Assembly: GCF_026625565.1 (NCBI RefSeq) | Contig: NZ_CP112998.1 | Location: forward strand, 4,342,501 to 4,406,500 | Direction of reading: 5' to 3' | DNA from: Dyadobacter pollutisoli | GTDB lineage: Bacteria > Bacteroidota > Bacteroidia > Cytophagales > Spirosomataceae | Length of the DNA stretch: 64,000 nucleotides | Shown here: positions 35,809 to 46,097 of the stretch, piece by piece | Position numbering within the stretch: the first letter of the stretch is position 1 | Layout of the letters: every line of letters begins with the position of its first letter | The notes under the pieces: model-generated | Told to the model about the DNA's origin: nothing | The model's input: the letters and a program-made list of their open reading frames with translations, nothing else | The model's database searches: none | Position numbers and translations under genes: made by a program

Positions 35809-37287
35809 TTATTTCATCCACCAGACTTTGTCCGTAATGTTCGGCACCTGCGGGGTATTAGGGTTAACGTCGCGTGAGGCCGATGTGAAAGGGATACGCT
35901 TCGGAAGCGCACCGCCCGAGGTCACCGCCTGTACTGAGGAAGTCCATTGCCCAGGTACATAACTGTTGCTGGTTACTGGTACCGGCGATTTTTCAGGATA
36001 CCCAGTCCGTGCCTGATCCCAGAACGACTCATAGCCCTGACGGAACATTGCTACCCATTTTTGAATGATGATGGCTTTCAATTTTGCTTCAGTCGTTCCT
36101 GTCGTAGGGTAGGCATACACGCCGCCAGCAGCTATTTTCTTCGGATCGAACGTGATGTTGAACTTGGCATAAGCAGCTTGCACCGCCTTGTCATAAAATG
36201 ATTTGGCCATCGCTTCATTGCCGGTGCGCAGGTATGCCTCTGCAAGCAGGAAATATACTTCGTCAGTACTAAAAAAGAAGAAGGGATCGGTGGCGGTCAT
36301 TTTCGCTACACTGGGTATAGTCGGAGCGACTGTTGAGCCATAGTCACCCTGAACCAAGCCGTATTGCCCGCCCGAACCAGGGGTAAAATATGCATTCAAT
36401 CTATCCAGATCGTTATTTTCATCCAAATAGCTGAACAGCGTTCTGCTTAGTCTCAGGTTAGTACCTGTGTTAAGCTGGCGTACATTGTTTTCGTACAATG
36501 GATTGCTACGGTTAGGCTCGTCTACAAACTGGGTGATAGCTGCCGGTCCTTCCAGGAACGCCGTATTAGCATCAAGCATTGCTTTGATCGCTGCAATTGC
36601 CTGTGCCGAATTGGCGCTGCTCGTCTGACGAAGATACATTTTCAGTTTCAGCGTATTGACAAACCGTTTCCATTGATCAAGCTGATCGGCCGCACTCAAA
36701 CTTCCGAAAACAAGGTCGGACGTTACCTGCGTAGACTTTCCATTGTCGAAATCCAGAGCAAGTGCTGCATCCAGTCTTTTCAATAACTCAGCATAAACAG
36801 CCGGCCCGTCGTCGTACTTCGGCGCCTTATTAGTTTCTACCTGTAGTGCTTCTGTCAAAGGAATTTTATCAAACCAGTCGGCCAGCATTTGAAAACCGTA
36901 TGACTGAACAGCCACCGCCTGCAATACCATCAGATTATTTCCTGATTCGGTCGCCTTTTTCTTCACGTCTTCGAAGTCATTCAAGCCTCCGGCGTATAGC
37001 TCGGTCCAGGCAGTGTTGTAATCTGCCGCATTCAGGTTATACGCGTCAATGGTCCTGTACTGGGAACTTGCATTGGATTGCGTCCAGTGTTGAGACCAGA
37101 TTCCGCCGATGATCGCAAAATCGCCGCCTACCGTACCTGCTACCGACGCCTGCGCGGCTGGCAATACGTATTGTGGGGCTACATTGGTTGGGTTATTGGG
37201 ATCTTCATTAACATCAAGCCAGTCATTGCAAGACCCCAGTGCAAGTGCTGCGAACAGCAATACACTATTTTTAATTATACCTTTCAT
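35809..37287 (-). CDS. SusD/RagB family lipoprotein, SusD-like_2 type (locus 2)
   Basis: A 492-residue lipoprotein: lipobox GSC (C20), then NDWLDVNEDPNNPTNV, the hallmark start of the SusD-like_2 subgroup (LDVN..PN.PT). The TPR-like helices include EVYFLLAEAYLRTGNEAMAKSFY and the end has IIQKWVAMFRQGYESFWDQARTGYP. It lies 11 bases after its SusC. The second member of the pair, it covers the transporter and binds ligand outside. The ligand is unknown. Confidence 0.95.
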   Translation of the reverse strand: MKGIIKNSVLLFAALALGSCNDWLDVNEDPNNPTNVAPQYVLPAAQASVAGTVGGDFAIIGGIWSQHWTQSNASSQYRTIDAYNLNAADYNTAWTELYAGGLNDFEDVKKKATESGNNLMVLQAVAVQSYGFQMLADWFDKIPLTEALQVETNKAPKYDDGPAVYAELLKRLDAALALDFDNGKSTQVTSDLVFGSLSAADQLDQWKRFVNTLKLKMYLRQTSSANSAQAIAAIKAMLDANTAFLEGPAAITQFVDEPNRSNPLYENNVRQLNTGTNLRLSRTLFSYLDENNDLDRLNAYFTPGSGGQYGLVQGDYGSTVAPTIPSVAKMTATDPFFFFSTDEVYFLLAEAYLRTGNEAMAKSFYDKAVQAAYAKFNITFDPKKIAAGGVYAYPTTGTTEAKLKAIIIQKWVAMFRQGYESFWDQARTGYPEKSPVPVTSNSYVPGQWTSSVQAVTSGGALPKRIPFTSASRDVNPNTPQVPNITDKVWWMK

Positions 37288-37298
37288 TTGAAATTGAA

Positions 37299-40200
37299 TT
37301 AGAATGATAGATTTAACTGCGCGCCGTACGTTGCGACAGAAGGACCAGATGCAAATTCACCGTAAAGGTTTTTAAGACTGGTACCAAATGTGTTCGCCTC
37401 GGGATCGGTAAAGTGGTTTCCTTTTGGTGTCCACAGTACTAGGTTTCTTCCGAAAACGCCTACGGATGCTACACGGACCGGCGATTTGGCCAGGAAGCTT
37501 TTTGGCACAGAATAAGTCAATGACACGTTTCTGAGCTTAAAGAAAGTCTTCGGCAACACGTGGTTATACTCGTAGGAAGTGGTACCTCCATAGTAAGTAT
37601 AAACATCAGCACGTGAGATCGGCGTCGTGTTTTCTGTATAAGTATTATCTGGCTGTTGTACCACCGAACCAGGAATTACCCATGGTTCTCTATCGTTATA
37701 TTGAGTATTATACGCGTTCCCATTGAAGTAATTCAACCTGGCAGTATAGGAATAAAACACACCGCCGTTACGGTAATCACCATTTGCGCTCAGTTTAAAA
37801 CCTTTATAGGTCAAGTAAGTTGAAAGTCCCAGCGTATAATTAGGATTGATCGAACCTCTGTAAGTTTCTTCGGTGCTTTGCAATGGCAAGCCCGTTTCAG
37901 GGTTCACAACTACATTGCCGTCGGGATCACGCCTCACGTCAGGAGAGTAGATAGCGCCAAGTGGCTTACCAACTACGGCGCGAAGCTTCACATTGTAGCT
38001 GCTGTTGAGCAGGATGTTACCCGATCCGCCTTCCAAACCAAGTGACTCTACTTCGTTTTTGATTTTGTTGTAGTTCAGGGTCACGCCCCATTCAAAATCC
38101 GCTGTACGAACCGGGATCAGGTTCAATGCGAGTTCCAAACCCTGGTTTCTAACGCTACCCAGGTTCACAGTTTGCGCTGTGGCGCCGGTTGCTGGTTCCA
38201 GGTTCAGGCTGATGATCTGGTTTTTGGTCAGTTTATCATAAACGCTAAGATCAAGTCCTACCCTTCTGCCAAAGAAACCAAGTTCAAGACCGGCTTCGAA
38301 TTCCTGCGAAATTTCAGGTTTCAAATCAAGGTTACCCGGGTTATTGGAAACTTCATAGGCGTTAACACCACCGAATGGGAAGTTGATATTACCAAAACCA
38401 CCCGCTCTCACACTACCCGGAACATACACGGAATACACCTGATAAGGATCGGCGTCATTACCGGCTGATGCGGCAGCAAAGCGTACCTTAACAAATGGTA
38501 TCTGTGCAGGAAGCTTGAATGCCTCCGAAAGCACCGCGCTAATGCTCGCGCTTGGATAGAAGTAGGAATTTTTACCTTTTGGCAATGTGCTGCTCCAGTC
38601 ATTTCTCGCTCCCACTGTCAGGTACAACCAGCTATCGAAACCGAATGTGGCGGAACCATAAACACCGACCAGACGACGCATTGTAGTGGTTGCGAATGTG
38701 ATCGGGGTTACCGAGCTGTTGGAAAGGCTGTAAAAACCTGGCAAGTCAAGATTGGTCACTTTCGCATAGTTGGTCAGTCCCGATCTTTCATTCAGGTTAT
38801 GTCCAAGAAATGCCTGAACATCAAAACGGGTTCCGAAGTTATGTTTGAAGTTAAAGATCAGGTCACTGTTGAACTGACGGTTACCTCTCGACAACTGGGC
38901 CACACTACCAAATACATTGTTGGCCGTGCTGTTAGGAGTGCCCGGTGTGATCCGGCCCACATTACCCCAGTCTTTCTGGAATGCATCGGAGTAGTCACCA
39001 CCCACTCTCCATTGAACACCTAAACTTGGCAGCAGTTGATAACCAAACTCGATGTTACCAAAAATACGGTCTTCATCGTAGTTGTTACCTTGGTTGTACA
39101 GCGTCCAGTAAGGGTTTTGTGCGTATGGTGTAAAATAATTATCAAGATCCATGAACTTGCCAAAAGGATTATTCGGATCAAGAAATGCTTTTGAATCTAC
39201 AATAGAATGGTCTCTCGGGATCTGAATGATCTCCTGCCATACCACCTTTCCACCGCCTGCGTCGTCACCTTGTCCGGTTGCTACCGCTTTCTGGTGTTTG
39301 TGAACGTAATTGATGTTCGAGTTAACCGAGAATTTGCCCAGCTTTAACCCGCCATTCAGACTTAACGTGTTACGCTTATACGAATCTGCATTGGTTGGTA
39401 CTACACCGTCCGCCATGGCATTGGAATAAGACACACGGTAATTGGCAGTTTCGGTACCTCCGGAAACAGCAATACTGTTGTTCCATTCGTAACCACGGTC
39501 GAAAAAGTCTTTCAGGTTATCTTCCTGTACAGCGAATGGTTTCAACAATTGTGAATTGTCCACCACGTTACCCCACAGCCTGGTTGAGCCGTCCATTTTA
39601 GGCCCCCAGGAACCGTTTTCGATCGGGTCAAACAGTCCGCTCCATCCCTGTCCGTAAGTATTTTGCAGGTGAGGAACCCTCAGAATTTGTGATTGGGCAA
39701 AAGAACTTGAAAAGTCCACAGTCGTTTTACCTGACTTTCCTCTTTTGGTAGTGATCAGGATCGCACCGTTAGCAGCACGGCTACCATACAAAGCCGACGC
39801 TGAAATACCTTTCAAAACGGTGATACTCTCAATTTCGTTTGGGTTGATGTCATTCATCTGGTTACCAAAGTCCATCGACCTGTTGAAGTCATCATTGCTG
39901 TTTGCAGCAGTTGTAGATGAAGAATTTCCCCTGTTGTTCATCGGCACACCATCGACTACGTACAATGGCTGGTTATTACCCGTTACAGAGTTAAAACCCC
40001 GGATGTTCAAAACTGTTGAAGCTCCCGGCGCTCCCGAAGCAGTAGACACAGATAAACCGGGTACCCGGGCATTCAGGGCATCCAGCGGGCTTGTATTCCT
40101 TGCTTCTGTAATAGATGTGTTGGTAATGGTAGCAGTGGAATATCCGAGCGATTTTTTTTCGCGGGAAATACCAAGGGCTGTAACCACTACTTCTCCAAGC

Positions 40201-40502
40201 TGCTGGGCGTCGGTCACCAGCGTTACATTAATTGTGGTTTTGGAACCTACTACTATACTTTGGCCAAGGTAACCCACGAATGAGTATACCAATGTTGCAG
40301 AGGCCGGAGCTGAAATAGAATACTTCCCCTCTGTGTCTGTGCTTACCCCTCTTGTCGTCCCTTTTACTGTAATGTTCACTCCTGGCAGGACACTCCCGTC
40401 ATCCGCGGTCACGACTCCTGATACCACCTTGTCCTGGGCATAGGTGTGCCACCCAGGCATTAGTAAGGCGATCAAGATCAACAATTGTAGAATCTTTCTC
40501 AT
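37299..40502 (-). CDS. SusC/RagA family TonB-linked transporter (locus 2)
   Basis: A 1067-residue transporter: signal peptide (to about residue 22, TYAQ), carboxypeptidase-regulatory-like domain (VVSGVVTADDGSVLPGVNIT), plug with TSPLDALNARVPGLSV, NIRGFNSV and SITVLKGISASALYGSRAANGA, then the barrel ending YGAQLNLSF. No STN domain is present. The motif SALYGSRAANG is the classic SusC plug signature. The four-gene operon SusC-SusD-DUF5012-lipid-binding runs to 34547 with gaps of 11, 17 and 12 bases. It is expected to import a peptide or oligosaccharide. Confidence 0.96.
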   Translation of the reverse strand: MRKILQLLILIALLMPGWHTYAQDKVVSGVVTADDGSVLPGVNITVKGTTRGVSTDTEGKYSISAPASATLVYSFVGYLGQSIVVGSKTTINVTLVTDAQQLGEVVVTALGISREKKSLGYSTATITNTSITEARNTSPLDALNARVPGLSVSTASGAPGASTVLNIRGFNSVTGNNQPLYVVDGVPMNNRGNSSSTTAANSNDDFNRSMDFGNQMNDINPNEIESITVLKGISASALYGSRAANGAILITTKRGKSGKTTVDFSSSFAQSQILRVPHLQNTYGQGWSGLFDPIENGSWGPKMDGSTRLWGNVVDNSQLLKPFAVQEDNLKDFFDRGYEWNNSIAVSGGTETANYRVSYSNAMADGVVPTNADSYKRNTLSLNGGLKLGKFSVNSNINYVHKHQKAVATGQGDDAGGGKVVWQEIIQIPRDHSIVDSKAFLDPNNPFGKFMDLDNYFTPYAQNPYWTLYNQGNNYDEDRIFGNIEFGYQLLPSLGVQWRVGGDYSDAFQKDWGNVGRITPGTPNSTANNVFGSVAQLSRGNRQFNSDLIFNFKHNFGTRFDVQAFLGHNLNERSGLTNYAKVTNLDLPGFYSLSNSSVTPITFATTTMRRLVGVYGSATFGFDSWLYLTVGARNDWSSTLPKGKNSYFYPSASISAVLSEAFKLPAQIPFVKVRFAAASAGNDADPYQVYSVYVPGSVRAGGFGNINFPFGGVNAYEVSNNPGNLDLKPEISQEFEAGLELGFFGRRVGLDLSVYDKLTKNQIISLNLEPATGATAQTVNLGSVRNQGLELALNLIPVRTADFEWGVTLNYNKIKNEVESLGLEGGSGNILLNSSYNVKLRAVVGKPLGAIYSPDVRRDPDGNVVVNPETGLPLQSTEETYRGSINPNYTLGLSTYLTYKGFKLSANGDYRNGGVFYSYTARLNYFNGNAYNTQYNDREPWVIPGSVVQQPDNTYTENTTPISRADVYTYYGGTTSYEYNHVLPKTFFKLRNVSLTYSVPKSFLAKSPVRVASVGVFGRNLVLWTPKGNHFTDPEANTFGTSLKNLYGEFASGPSVATYGAQLNLSF

Positions 40503-40551
40503 AGCAATGATTTAGAGTTTGTTTAATAGGATAATTTGATTTTACTGGTTA

Positions 40552-40582
40552 CAAAACTACTGCCGAATTAATAAAATTACAA
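40552..40582 (-). promoter_or_regulatory. Predicted promoter of SusC/D locus 2
   Basis: On the minus strand, TTG (40580-40582) and TAGTTTTG (40552-40559) are separated by 20 bases. The -7 box is 49 bases before the SusC ATG. Confidence 0.55.
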
Positions 40583-41222
40583 TGCCTGGGGCACCAAGCC
40601 CAGAATATAATTTGGTATTAGAATCGTTTTATTGCCAAAAAAATATACAAATACTCAAAAGCACCCCTTAAAGCGTATATTGTAGAAGTTTAGCTTTTAT
40701 GCCGATTTGTTATTAAAATTTCAACTGTACTACATGATCAATAGAATAATTGTAATCATATTCGACATTTGGTAAATAACCTTATGCCTAGCACCGTGCA
40801 ATTTTCATACACGTAAGCCTCACAAACCACGATTTAGCCCGTCCAAACCAGCTCGTTTTTTCTCTGCAAAACCTTAAAAATGTTAGAATAATCCTATCAT
40901 AAGCCATGAATAAAATATTGGATTTGAGGATGATTTAAAAAAATAGCGAAGATTATATAATTTATATTAATTCTTAATAACAGCTACGTATACATATACC
41001 GTCAGTTGACTGTAATCATTGATAATCTCAGTAAGTCTTGGAGGGAATACTACGAAAAAGTTAAAGAAAGGAGAGATCTGTTAACAAAAACATAACAAGA
41101 GCTGTTTTTTTGGAAGTTTTAAACATTTAAAAAAATCGCAAAAAACGGCCAAATCCTGCTATAAAATTCGCCGAAAACATATACCAAACCAAAGTATATT
41201 TTGAAATCTGGCAATTGCATGG
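40583..41222. other. AT-rich divergent intergenic region without a gene
   Basis: About 640 bases between the two divergent SusC promoters. The sequence is strongly AT-rich, with A/T runs and no reading frame or RNA gene that I can support. The length leaves room for regulator sites, but no clear repeated operator was found. Confidence 0.6.
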
Positions 41223-41252
41223 TTGTAATGGTTAAACTAATAATTAATTTTG
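41223..41252 (+). promoter_or_regulatory. Predicted promoter of SusC/D locus 3
   Basis: TTG at 41223-41225 and TAATTTTG at 41245-41252 are separated by 19 bases. The -7 box lies 42 bases before the SusC ATG, much as in loci 1 and 2. Confidence 0.6.
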
Positions 41253-41294
41253 CAACATTATGTTAACATAACAAATCTAACTATTTAATCATTT

Positions 41295-44200
41295 ATGAGG
41301 AAGACTCTATTATCCCTACTGGGGTGCTTGGTGCTGTTATGCGCACAAGTCTATGCCCAGGACCGCGCTGTGACCGGTAAGGTCAGCGCTGAAGACGGCT
41401 CGGTTTTACCGGGTGTTAACATTTCTTTGAAAGGTACTAATCGGGGTACCACCACAAACGCCCAGGGAGAATACACCATTACAACCGAGTCGGGCGCTAC
41501 TTTGGTTTTTAGCTTTATTGGTTTCCAGACGAAGGAAATTATTGTGGGTACCCAGTCTACCATAGATGTTTCCCTTACCAATGACATAAGTCTGTTACAA
41601 GAAGTTGTTGTAACAGCATTAGGTCAGGAGAAAAAACGAAACGAACTGGTTTATGCTGCGCAGCAGGTTAGCTCGGCATTACTTACGCAGGGCCGCAACA
41701 CCAACATGATGAATGCCCTTTCCGGTAAAGTAGCAGGTGTGGATATCAAGGCGAGTAACACGATGGGAGGTTCTACCAGCACGATCATCCGTGGTTACAA
41801 ATCAATCACTGGAAACAACCAGGCTCTTTATGTAATTGATGGCATCCCTGTTTCTAATGCCAACAATAACACTACTGACCAGCAAACTGGTAGAACTGGT
41901 GCTGATTATGGTAACGCTGCTGCTGATATCAATCCTGATAACATTCAATCCATTAACGTATTGAAAGGTGCTGCCGCAACTGCCCTTTACGGTTCGCGTG
42001 CTGCAAACGGTGTGATTTTGATCACTACCAAACAAGGCCGGAAAAACAGCTTCGACGTAACTGTTAACTCGGGTGTTACCTGGGGTAAAATCGACAAATC
42101 AACTTACGTAAAGTATCAAAAAGAATACGGTGCGGGCTACGGTGGCGCTACTGACTTTTACAACGGCAATCTTGGATCAGGCGATGGCAAAATTGCTTCC
42201 TTTGATTCGGATGCTTCGTTCGGCCCTAAATTCGACCCTAGCCTGATGGTTTATCAATGGAATGCGATCGACCCTTCATCTCCTTCGTTCCAAAAAATGA
42301 CGCCTTGGACTGCTGCTCAGAATGGCCCTGACAAATTTTATGAAACAGGTGTTACCTCTAACCAGAGCATTAACATCACCGGTGGTGGCGACAACAGCAC
42401 TTTTAAAATTGGCTACGCGAGAAATGATGAAAAAGGTGTCCTTCCAAATAGTAAGCTAGGCAAAAACCTTTTCAACTTTTCAGCATCCTACGATCTGTCG
42501 AAAAAACTGAGCGTATCTGCAAATGTGAACTATTCACAAATTAAAGGATTGGGCCGTTTCGGAACTGGTTATAGCGGTAAAAACCCTAACCAAGCTTTCC
42601 GTCAGTGGTTTCAGACCAATGTTGATGTGCTTGAATTGAAAGATGCATATTTCAGAAATGGGCAGAATGTTACCTGGAACTGGGCAAACCATTCAGGCAC
42701 AGGCGCCCAGTTTGCAAACAACTATCCGATCTACGCTGACAACCCCTACTGGTCGAGGTACAAAAATTATAACAACGACAGCCGTGACAACTTCTTCGGA
42801 TATGCTACCGGAACTTACAAAATCGCCTCATGGGTAGACATCACAGGTCGTTTCAGCTATAACGGAACTAGCGATATGCAGGAGGAGAGAATCGCGGTTT
42901 TCAGCCAAGCTCCTGGCGCTTACGCACGTTACAACCGCTTATTTAACGAAACTAACCTTGACGTAATCGCTAATTTCAGAAAGGAAATTACAAAGGATAT
43001 TCACTTCTCGGGTTTGTTGGGTGGTAGCATGAGAAGATCGAAAATGACTTCAATCCGTACACAAACTAACGGTGGACTTGTAGTTCCTAACCTTTACTCT
43101 ATTGAAAACTCCAAAAACCCGGTTGAAGCACCAGTTGAGCAACTTCAACGCATAGGAGTGGATGGTTTGTACGGACAGGCTTCTTTTGGATACAAAGATC
43201 TGGCTAACCTTGAATTAACTGCAAGACAGGATAAATCAACCACGCTTCCTGAATCCAACAACACTTATTTCTATCCATCTGTTGGGGCCAACTTTGTTTT
43301 CTCTGAGCTCCCTGCTCTGAAAAACAACTGGTTGAGTGTTGGCAAGATCAGTGCTAACTACGCAGAAGTAGGTAACGACGCACCATTTGGAGCTACAAGG
43401 GATATTTATGACAAACCAACAGCAATCGGCTCTGTCCCTTATTTCTCGTTGCCTAATACGAAGAACAACGCTCAACTAAAATCAGAAAGAACTAAAAACC
43501 TGGAATTCACCCTTCAAATGGGTTTCTTGCAGGAACGTGCAGGTTTTGATGTTACTTATTATAAAAGTAACACGCTTGATCAGATCCTTCCGGTTGATAT
43601 TACATCAGCAACAGGTTATACAGCCCGGTACGTAAATTCCGGTGAAGTTCAAAACAAAGGTGTTGAAGTCTCAGCTTTCATCACGCCAATTAAAACTGGT
43701 GATTTCGAATGGACGTTAACTGCAAACTTTGCAAGAAATCGCAATGAGGTTTTAAGCCTTTACGGAGACGTACAAAACGTACAAATCGCATCCCTGCAAG
43801 GTGGTGTAACATTGAATGCTGCATTTACAAAAGATGCAAACGGAAAAGTTCATGGAATGCCATTCGGTATCATCCGTGGAACAAACTTCGTTTACAACGA
43901 CGCAGGTCAGAAAATTGTGAAAGCAAACGGAATGTACCAGGCAAGCGCAAGCTCTGCTCAAATCATCGGTAACCCTAACCCGGACTGGATCGGCGGTTTG
44001 AACAACACATTAAAATACAAAACTTTGTCTCTTAGCTTCCTGATCGACGTTCGTCACGGTGGAGATATCTGGTCCCTGGATCAATGGTATGGAGAAGGCA
44101 CTGGTATGTACCCGATCACAGCTGGCCTCAACGACAAAGGAATTCCTAAAAGAGACCCGGTTTCAGCTGGTGGTGGTGTTCTCTACCCAGGTGTACAAGC

Positions 44201-44558
44201 TGACGGATCTGTAAACACAGTATATGCTGCAAACACAGATGGTGGTGGCGCAACGGCTTACGGTTACCCAGCCAACCCTCCAAGAGCGATGTATATCTAC
44301 GATGGCAGCTATGTGAAACTGAGAGAAGTTGCATTGACTTTCGGCGTACCTCAGTCACTCGTTTCAAAATTGAGGGCTTTCAAACAAATCGATATCTCAC
44401 TGATCGGTCGCAACTTGTGGATCATCCACAAAAATATGGATTACCAAGATCCAGAGGATGGTTTGGGTTCAGGACTATCGGCAGGCGCGGGTGGTTACCA
44501 GACAGGTGCTTATCCAGCGGTGAAAAATTATGGATTCAATGTTAAATTCCGTTTTTAA
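41295..44558 (+). CDS. SusC/RagA family TonB-linked transporter (locus 3)
   Basis: A 1087-residue transporter with signal peptide (to about residue 21, VYAQ), carboxypeptidase-regulatory-like domain (AVTGKVSAEDGSVLPGVNIS), plug with NMMNALSGKVAGVDIK, IIRGYKSITG and SINVLKGAAATALYGSRAAN, and a barrel ending in NVKFRF. It has no STN extension. Its opening resembles the locus 2 SusC closely (MRK start, DGSVLPGVNI), so the two may be old paralogues. The SusD gene starts 7 bases later. Confidence 0.96.
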   Translation: MRKTLLSLLGCLVLLCAQVYAQDRAVTGKVSAEDGSVLPGVNISLKGTNRGTTTNAQGEYTITTESGATLVFSFIGFQTKEIIVGTQSTIDVSLTNDISLLQEVVVTALGQEKKRNELVYAAQQVSSALLTQGRNTNMMNALSGKVAGVDIKASNTMGGSTSTIIRGYKSITGNNQALYVIDGIPVSNANNNTTDQQTGRTGADYGNAAADINPDNIQSINVLKGAAATALYGSRAANGVILITTKQGRKNSFDVTVNSGVTWGKIDKSTYVKYQKEYGAGYGGATDFYNGNLGSGDGKIASFDSDASFGPKFDPSLMVYQWNAIDPSSPSFQKMTPWTAAQNGPDKFYETGVTSNQSINITGGGDNSTFKIGYARNDEKGVLPNSKLGKNLFNFSASYDLSKKLSVSANVNYSQIKGLGRFGTGYSGKNPNQAFRQWFQTNVDVLELKDAYFRNGQNVTWNWANHSGTGAQFANNYPIYADNPYWSRYKNYNNDSRDNFFGYATGTYKIASWVDITGRFSYNGTSDMQEERIAVFSQAPGAYARYNRLFNETNLDVIANFRKEITKDIHFSGLLGGSMRRSKMTSIRTQTNGGLVVPNLYSIENSKNPVEAPVEQLQRIGVDGLYGQASFGYKDLANLELTARQDKSTTLPESNNTYFYPSVGANFVFSELPALKNNWLSVGKISANYAEVGNDAPFGATRDIYDKPTAIGSVPYFSLPNTKNNAQLKSERTKNLEFTLQMGFLQERAGFDVTYYKSNTLDQILPVDITSATGYTARYVNSGEVQNKGVEVSAFITPIKTGDFEWTLTANFARNRNEVLSLYGDVQNVQIASLQGGVTLNAAFTKDANGKVHGMPFGIIRGTNFVYNDAGQKIVKANGMYQASASSAQIIGNPNPDWIGGLNNTLKYKTLSLSFLIDVRHGGDIWSLDQWYGEGTGMYPITAGLNDKGIPKRDPVSAGGGVLYPGVQADGSVNTVYAANTDGGGATAYGYPANPPRAMYIYDGSYVKLREVALTFGVPQSLVSKLRAFKQIDISLIGRNLWIIHKNMDYQDPEDGLGSGLSAGAGGYQTGAYPAVKNYGFNVKFRF

Positions 44559-44565
44559 AAACAAC

Positions 44566-46023
44566 ATGAAAAAATTAATCATATTCTTATTACCAATCGT
44601 GTTGCTAGCATCCTGCGTAGATAGCCTGGATGACTATAACATCAATGAGAAGAAGGCGACGACTGTCCCCCCGGTCACCCTTTTTTCCAATGCCCTGAAA
44701 GGCTTGGCAGACGTGTTGACTACGCCCAGCGTAAACACAAACAACTACCGCCTATATGTTCAGCACTGGTCTACAACCACTTATTTGGATGAGCCACGTT
44801 ACAACCTTACCGCGCGTACCATTCCACAAGCTCTGTGGCAGGCAGTTTATCGCGATGTGATTTCCGATTTGAACGAGGCAAAAAGACTTCTTAATGAAGA
44901 TGCGCTAATTGATCCCAAAGTCAAAGCAAACGAATTGGCACAACTTGAAATCGTCGAAGTTTACAGCTGGTCGGTACTGTTGAACACTTTCGGAAACATT
45001 CCTTATTCAGAGGCTTTGAATCCAAGCAATCCGCTTCCAAAATACGATGATGCAAAGACTGTCTACGACGCGATCTTGGTTCGTCTTGACGCGGCATTGG
45101 CTTCGATAGATCCGGCTGCGGGTAGCAATTTTGGCGCAGGTGACCTGATCTATAACACTGGAGGAAAATCTGACATGACCAAATGGGTTAAATTCGGAAA
45201 CTCCCTGAAACTGAAACTGGGAATGATCCTTGCGGATGTCGATGCTGCAAAAGCAAAAACTTTGGTAGCTGCTGCAGCACCAAACGTGTTTACCTCAAAT
45301 GCGGACAGAGCACGATTCCCATATATCGCCACACCACCAAACTATAATCCAATCGCACAGAACCTTAACATTCTGTATTCAACACGGCAGGATTATGTAG
45401 GCGCGTCTACGCTGATCGATCCATTGAATGCATTGAACGATCCTAGAAGGGCTTCATTCTTCACAACAACAGCAGATGGAAAATATGTTGGTGGTAACTA
45501 CGGTTTTCTCAATACTTATGCAAACTTCTCTCACGTAGGAACAAAAATTATCGAGCCAGCATTGGAAGGTTTGTTAATGGACTACACTGAGGTTGAATTC
45601 TATCTTGCAGAAGCTGTTGAAAGAGGCTTTATAACCTCCGGGACTGCTCCTGAACATTACAATGCGGCGATCACTGCTTCGATACTATATTGGGGTGGTA
45701 CTGCGGCAGATGCAACTACCTATCTGGCGCAGCCAAAAGTTGCTTACACTACTGCAACAGGTGATTTTAAAGAAAAAATCGGTTTCCAGAAATGGATCGC
45801 TTTGTACAACCGTGGATGGGAAGCCTGGCTGGAATGGAGAAGGTTGGATTATCCAAAATTACTCCCTCCTTCGGGCGGAAGCGCTCCCGCGGGATTAGCA
45901 ATTCCAGTAAGGATCATATATCCGATCAACGAACAGACTTTGAACCCAGCTAATCGCGAAGCTGCCGGTACCGCCATCGGTGGTGACCTTGCTACTACCA
46001 AACTGTGGTGGGATAAGTTCTGA
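44566..46023 (+). CDS. SusD/RagB family lipoprotein, SusD-like_2 type (locus 3)
   Basis: A lipoprotein of 485 residues counted from the ATG at 44566; the in-frame ATG at 44530 would overlap the SusC gene and put 12 extra residues before the signal peptide. The lipobox ASC (C17) is followed by VDSLDDYNINEKKATTVPP. The helical core has LAQLEIVEVYSWSVLLNTFG, DYTEVEFYLAEAVERGF and GFQKWIALYNRGWEAWLEWRR, all typical of this group. Cotranscribed with its SusC; ligand unknown. Confidence 0.95.
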   Translation: MKKLIIFLLPIVLLASCVDSLDDYNINEKKATTVPPVTLFSNALKGLADVLTTPSVNTNNYRLYVQHWSTTTYLDEPRYNLTARTIPQALWQAVYRDVISDLNEAKRLLNEDALIDPKVKANELAQLEIVEVYSWSVLLNTFGNIPYSEALNPSNPLPKYDDAKTVYDAILVRLDAALASIDPAAGSNFGAGDLIYNTGGKSDMTKWVKFGNSLKLKLGMILADVDAAKAKTLVAAAAPNVFTSNADRARFPYIATPPNYNPIAQNLNILYSTRQDYVGASTLIDPLNALNDPRRASFFTTTADGKYVGGNYGFLNTYANFSHVGTKIIEPALEGLLMDYTEVEFYLAEAVERGFITSGTAPEHYNAAITASILYWGGTAADATTYLAQPKVAYTTATGDFKEKIGFQKWIALYNRGWEAWLEWRRLDYPKLLPPSGGSAPAGLAIPVRIIYPINEQTLNPANREAAGTAIGGDLATTKLWWDKF

Positions 46024-46049
46024 TTTTAATCAAAAGTTATTAGAAAGAG

Positions 46050-46063
46050 GCGGGATATCCCGC
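46050..46063. repeat. Perfect 14-bp palindrome
   Basis: GCGGGATATCCCGC, directly before the terminator that ends Sus locus 3. It may add to termination or be a chance site. Confidence 0.5.
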
Positions 46064-46067
46064 AGCC

Positions 46068-46097
46068 ATGGTCGGAAGAAATTCCGGCCATTTTTTA
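46068..46097 (+). terminator. Terminator of SusC/D locus 3
   Basis: ATGGTCGGAA pairs with TTCCGGCCAT (one G-U) around GAAA, followed by six T residues. It abuts the stop codon of the IS4 remnant at 46095. Confidence 0.88.

Noticed and set aside
22735..40700. Shared TTCTACAA/TTGTAGAA strings upstream of SusC loci 1 and 2
   Set aside because: They are short, at different distances from the promoters and in AT-rich DNA; not enough to call a regulatory site.
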